A DNA stretch of 24,124 bases, from positions 1-24,124 of the forward strand of contig JAUYKD010000044.1 of the NCBI GenBank assembly GCA_030700195.1. The letters run 5' to 3'. The notes beneath the pieces are model-generated. The model ran no database searches, was not told the origin of the DNA, and was given only the letters and a program-made list of their open reading frames with translations. The stretch's first letter is position 1, and each line of letters begins with the position of its first letter. This document shows positions 20,852-24,124 of this stretch, one piece after another. This DNA comes from Candidatus Nealsoniibacteriota bacterium. GTDB lineage: Bacteria > Patescibacteriota > Minisyncoccia > Minisyncoccales > MHMH01. A program made the translations under genes and the position numbers.

Positions 20852-22390
20852 TTTTTTAATATTCTTAATTATATCATCTGAAATAAACGGCCGACCGTCA
20901 TATTTCAAAATCTTATTCTTAATAATTATCCCGGTCTGCTCGGCAATAACATCGGCTAAAGCTCCGGTAGCTGAATTTTCAATTAAGATAACTTTTCTGG
21001 ACTTTTTGATTTCTCTCCTTACCGCTTCCTTCGGAAATGGTTTTAAATAGGAAATCTGTAAAAATCTAAAACCCTTGAGGCTTGATAGAGCATCTATAAT
21101 AGCTCCCTTAGTTGAGCCATAACTGATAATTAAATTACTTCCTTTTCCTGCCTCGCCGGCAGGCGGGCCATAGACGGAAACAGGATTAAATTTTAGAAAT
21201 TCTTTTTCAACCAGGGCTATTTTTTTGATTCTTCTTTCATGTCCTTTGATGACGCTGGCTATGTCTTCTACAGTATGCCCGAGAGCATTGTGCTCATAAC
21301 TACTGGCTCTGTTTACCGGAGAAGAAACAGCCGCCAGTTTAGACTTCTCAAGTTCATCAAAAGTATAATTTGACTCTCCCAAATGTTTATCTCCTAAAAC
21401 AATGGCCGGGGTTCGATATTTACAACTTAAATAAAAAGCTTCTTGAGTTCTGATTATGGCCTCTTTGGCGTCGCCGGGAGCCACAACAATTTTGGCAAAT
21501 TCACCGTGGCCGGCGTTTAAAGCGAACTTTAAATCGCCTTGAGCGGTATGGGTTGGCACGCCCGTAGAAGGGCCGGTTCTTTGAGCTAAATAAATCACCA
21601 ACGGCAAATCCGCCATGCCAGATAAACTTATAGCTTCTGTCATTAAAGCAAATCCGCCCCCGGACGTGCCTACCATAACTTTAGCTCCGGTGAAAGAAGC
21701 CCCCAAGGCCATATTAACTACGGCAATTTCGTTTTCCGGTTGAAAAACTAAAATATTATTTTCTAATTGCCTCTTGGCTAAAAAAGTAAGAACCGGGCTG
21801 GCCGGAGTCATCGGGTAAGCTAAGTGAAGATCCATGCCAGCGGCTATTGACCCGATAGAAATTCCTTCGTTACCAGAAATAAAATATTTAACTAATTGAC
21901 CTTTCTTCAACTTTTCCTTTGTTTCAACTAGTTGATATCCTTCTTCAACCGCTTTTTTTATCAAATCAGATTTTGAGCCAAACTCTTTTTCAACTGCTGC
22001 CAATATAATTTTTAGCCCTACTCCAAAATGCTTAAAAAACATCCCTATTAAAACATCGTTAGCTAAAATTTGCGGGCCTTGTAATTTTTGAACGATCGGA
22101 CCGGTTTCTTTGTTCCCAAAAATAAGCCCTCCTTTCTTTAAATCTTTTTTGTGCAGATTAATGGTCCCCTGATCTAAAGCCAAAATAATATCATATTTTT
22201 GTTTATGAGAATAAACCGGCTGATCGGCAATTCTTAAAACATTAAAATTATTCCCTCCTTTGATTAAAGAAGGATAATCGCGATAATCAAAAACATAATA
22301 ACCCAAACTGCATAATATCTTACCGATTAAATGAGAAGTAACAGCTGAACCCAAGCCAGCCGCTCCGCCGATTAAAATTGTTTTTTCCAT
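20837..22390 (-). CDS. 2-oxoacid:ferredoxin oxidoreductase, gamma-alpha fusion subunit
   Basis: Residues 1 to about 165 are the gamma domain (ILIGGAAGLGSAV, YRDYPSLIKGGNNFNVLRI) and the rest the alpha domain (GNEGISIGSIAAGMDLHLAYPMTPASPV, VGTSGGGFALMTEA, PTHTAQGDL). Gamma-alpha fusion is common in KorA-type enzymes. Length 517 is slightly short. Residues 409-415 (PPAGEAG) come from a short GC-rich palindrome inserted after VYG, and the C-terminal VDED comes from a family B repeat, so two repeats shape this protein. It starts 4 nt after glmS. The enzyme supplies acetyl-CoA-type product and reduced ferredoxin in an anaerobic fermenter. Confidence 0.92.
   Translation of the reverse strand: MEKTILIGGAAGLGSAVTSHLIGKILCSLGYYVFDYRDYPSLIKGGNNFNVLRIADQPVYSHKQKYDIILALDQGTINLHKKDLKKGGLIFGNKETGPIVQKLQGPQILANDVLIGMFFKHFGVGLKIILAAVEKEFGSKSDLIKKAVEEGYQLVETKEKLKKGQLVKYFISGNEGISIGSIAAGMDLHLAYPMTPASPVLTFLAKRQLENNILVFQPENEIAVVNMALGASFTGAKVMVGTSGGGFALMTEAISLSGMADLPLVIYLAQRTGPSTGVPTHTAQGDLKFALNAGHGEFAKIVVAPGDAKEAIIRTQEAFYLSCKYRTPAIVLGDKHLGESNYTFDELEKSKLAAVSSPVNRASSYEHNALGHTVEDIASVIKGHERRIKKIALVEKEFLKFNPVSVYGPPAGEAGKGSNLIISYGSTKGAIIDALSSLKGFRFLQISYLKPFPKEAVRREIKKSRKVILIENSATGALADVIAEQTGIIIKNKILKYDGRPFISDDIIKNIKKVDED
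21147..21167. repeat. Short family A-like palindrome in the alpha gene
   Basis: CCTGCCTCGCCGGCAGG followed by CGGG; 21 bp, an exact multiple of three. GC-rich against its surroundings. Encodes PPAGEAG. Confidence 0.6.
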
Positions 22391-22394
22391 AAAC

Positions 22395-24124
22395 TTATTC
22401 TACGGTTACCGATTTTGCCAAGTTTCTTGGCTTATCAACATCGCATCCCCTCAAAACTGCAACATGATAAGCAAAAAGCTGTAGAGGTACGATAGCTAAA
22501 ATTGGCGTCAACATTTCTAGTGTCTTTGGAATATAAATCACATCATCAGCGATATTTTTAATGTCTTCGTTACCTTCGGTCGCAATGGCGATAACCGGTC
22601 CCTTTCTCGCTTTTATTTCTTGAATATTAGAAACCATTTTCTCATAAACGCTGTCGCTAGGTACAACGCAAACCGACGGGAAGTTTTCAGATATTAAAGC
22701 AATTTCACAGTGTTTCGGTTCTCCTCCTCGACAACCTTCGGCATGAGTATAAGCTGTTTCTTTAATTTTATGGGCGCCCTCGCGAGCGGTAGCATAATTA
22801 TATTTTCTTCCCAAATAAAGGAAATTATCAAAATTCTTATATTTTACGGCTAACTCTTTTATTTTTGGCTCGTTTTTTAAAACCTCTTTGATAAGTTCTG
22901 GAATTTTAGAAAGTTCCCTGGCAATTCTTTGACCCATTACCAAAGAGAGCTGACGTTGTCTGCCCAAATATAAAGCCAGCAGAGCCAGAACCACTAATTG
23001 AGATGTGTATGCTTTAGTGGAAGCAACGCCGATTTCCGGTCCGGCATGAGTATAAATTCCGGCATCAACTTCTCTTGTTTGGGTTGAACCAACTACATTA
23101 GTAATTCCTAAGGTTAAAATTCCTTTTGATTTCGCTTCTTTAATTGCGGCTAAAGTGTCAGCTGTTTCTCCTGATTGCGAAATGGCTACAATTAATGTTT
23201 TTTTATCCAGAATCGGTTTCCTGTATCTAAATTCTGAAGCAGCATCAACTTTTGTTAGAATTCCAGCATATTCTTCTAATATATATTCACCAACCAAACC
23301 AGCGTGACGGGCTGTTCCACAAGCAATAATATTTATTCTTTCTATTTCCCTTAATTTATTTTCAATCGAGTCTAAACCGCCAAGCTTGGCTAAACCCTCT
23401 TCTGTTAATAATCTTCCTTTTAAGGTGTTTTCGAGGCTCTCGGGTTGTTCCATAATTTCTTTCAGCATAAAATGAGGATAGCCTTTTTTCTGCGCTTCTT
23501 GTGCATCTATTTCCAATGTTTCAAGCTGTTTTTCTTTCATAATTAAAATATCTTTAGGCGTAATAACAGCCATTTCGTTGTCATCCAAATAAATCACTTT
23601 TTTAGTAAAAGGTGCGATAGCATTGGGATCAGAAGCCACAATATATTCTTCTCCGTTAGCGCCGATTAAAAGCGGGCTGGACAATTTAGCTGCCACCATC
23701 TTCTGAGGATCATCTCTAGCGATAACCACCAGACCATAAGTTCCTTTAACTAATTTTAAAGCTTTTCTCACGGCCGTTTCCAGATTTCCTTCAAAATGTT
23801 TTTCAATTAAATGAGCAATAACTTCGGTGTCTGTTTCTGATTTAAATTTGTGGCCCTCCTTTTCAAGAATTTCTTTCAGCTCTTTATAGTTTTCAATTAT
23901 GCCGTTATGAGCCAAGAAAATATTTTCTTGGCAATCAGAATGCGGATGAGCGTTGGCATCTGAAACTTGGCCGTGAGTCGCCCAACGAGTATGGAATATT
24001 GAAGGACTGCCCGATAAATCTGAACTGAAATTACTGTTTTTAATCTCGTTTTCTAAAACATCTACCCGGCCGGTTCTTTTTAAACAAAAAATCTTGTTTT
24101 TTTCTTCATTAAAAACAGCAAAAC
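22395..24124 (-). CDS. glmS: Glutamine--fructose-6-phosphate aminotransferase (isomerizing), 5' end off window
   Basis: Makes glucosamine-6-phosphate from fructose-6-phosphate and glutamine, the entry to UDP-GlcNAc. The frame is open to the right edge, giving about 575 residues of roughly 610; the first ~34, including the catalytic Cys1, lie outside. The glutaminase part shows HTRWATHG and NAHPH, then LAHNGIIENY. Two SIS isomerase domains follow (ACGTARHAG, SQSGETADTL, STKAYTSQ; ETAYTHAEG), and the C-terminus DVDKPRNLAKSVTVE matches the family. A TTG at 23913-23915 could be mistaken for the start, but the glutaminase motifs continue upstream of it. Confidence 0.97.
   Translation of the reverse strand, partial: FAVFNEEKNKIFCLKRTGRVDVLENEIKNSNFSSDLSGSPSIFHTRWATHGQVSDANAHPHSDCQENIFLAHNGIIENYKELKEILEKEGHKFKSETDTEVIAHLIEKHFEGNLETAVRKALKLVKGTYGLVVIARDDPQKMVAAKLSSPLLIGANGEEYIVASDPNAIAPFTKKVIYLDDNEMAVITPKDILIMKEKQLETLEIDAQEAQKKGYPHFMLKEIMEQPESLENTLKGRLLTEEGLAKLGGLDSIENKLREIERINIIACGTARHAGLVGEYILEEYAGILTKVDAASEFRYRKPILDKKTLIVAISQSGETADTLAAIKEAKSKGILTLGITNVVGSTQTREVDAGIYTHAGPEIGVASTKAYTSQLVVLALLALYLGRQRQLSLVMGQRIARELSKIPELIKEVLKNEPKIKELAVKYKNFDNFLYLGRKYNYATAREGAHKIKETAYTHAEGCRGGEPKHCEIALISENFPSVCVVPSDSVYEKMVSNIQEIKARKGPVIAIATEGNEDIKNIADDVIYIPKTLEMLTPILAIVPLQLFAYHVAVLRGCDVDKPRNLAKSVTVE

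Noticed and set aside
22395..23915. glmS starting at the TTG (23915)
   Set aside because: The frame continues upstream with glutaminase motifs HTRWATHG and NAHPH to the window edge; the TTG is an internal leucine codon.
1..24124. UGA reassigned to glycine
   Set aside because: TGA ends nrdD, ftsZ, parA, yvcK and the MFS gene at family-consistent positions, and glycine positions use GGN.

Overview
The window looks like a piece of a small, fermentative, anaerobic bacterium of the candidate phyla radiation (Patescibacteria, probably Parcubacteria). The grounds are an AT-rich but not extreme base composition; tightly packed housekeeping genes; an oxygen-independent ribonucleotide reductase (NrdD/NrdG); a 2-oxoacid:ferredoxin oxidoreductase; few Shine-Dalgarno sequences, with several -10 boxes 6-7 nt before the ATG (leaderless mRNAs); and abundant small palindromic repeats inside and between genes. 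UGA is used as a normal stop, so this is not a UGA=Gly lineage. The phylum is inferred from style; no phylogeny was run.

Layout. (1) 1-2603, minus: nrdD-nrdG (nrdG cut by the left edge). (2) 2672-8300, minus: one long operon lepB-hisS-rpsU-yqeY-ybeY-ftsA-ftsZ, with a promoter near 8300 and a terminator at 2672-2697. (3) 8325-8903, plus: pth with its own terminator, divergent from lepB. (4) 8904-9297: intergenic stretch with a remnant of a nucleoside deoxyribosyltransferase-like gene and an inverted repeat. (5) 9298-13196, plus: topA-relA/spoT. (6) 13193-14973, minus: parA-parB, convergent with relA. (7) 15058-15141, plus: tRNA-Leu(CAA). (8) 15144-17540, minus: sua5-like, MFS transporter, PAP2 phosphatase. 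(9) 17571-24124, minus: glmS (cut by the right edge), 2-oxoacid:ferredoxin oxidoreductase alpha and beta, yvcK-like, and a GlmU-like nucleotidylyltransferase, ending in a terminator. glmS and the GlmU-like gene fit amino-sugar/UDP-sugar supply for the envelope; yvcK is often linked to the same pathway.

The most striking content is not a gene. Six related 128-153 bp elements (366-493, 2727-2879, 8039-8168, 9165-9298, 14071-14200, 18825-18957) begin with CCCCGTTAGAA and end with its inverse, and each is flanked by an exact 4-5 bp direct repeat. Five of the six sit exactly in the start codon of a gene (nrdG, lepB, topA, parB, GlmU-like). In four of them the flank is TGAA(A), the element has the same orientation relative to the gene, and its last G plus the duplicated TG makes a new GTG start codon. 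Those four share an internal A/T hairpin with U-tracts near the upstream end, and two carry a promoter-like pair of boxes near the downstream end. They therefore look like non-autonomous start-codon-targeting insertions that may act as 'terminator + promoter + start codon' cassettes. No transposase is present in the window.

Two further families of short palindromes are present. Family B (core GATGAA-N8-TTCATC plus a conserved tail) occurs five times: three in-frame in coding regions (topA twice, pth once), one forming the end of the oxidoreductase alpha gene, and one in the lepB leader. Family A (CCCGCC...GGCGGGCAGG) occurs in-frame in nrdG, yqeY, topA, the sua5-like gene and the oxidoreductase alpha gene. 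Both resemble, in behaviour, the protein-inserting palindromic elements known from Rickettsia.
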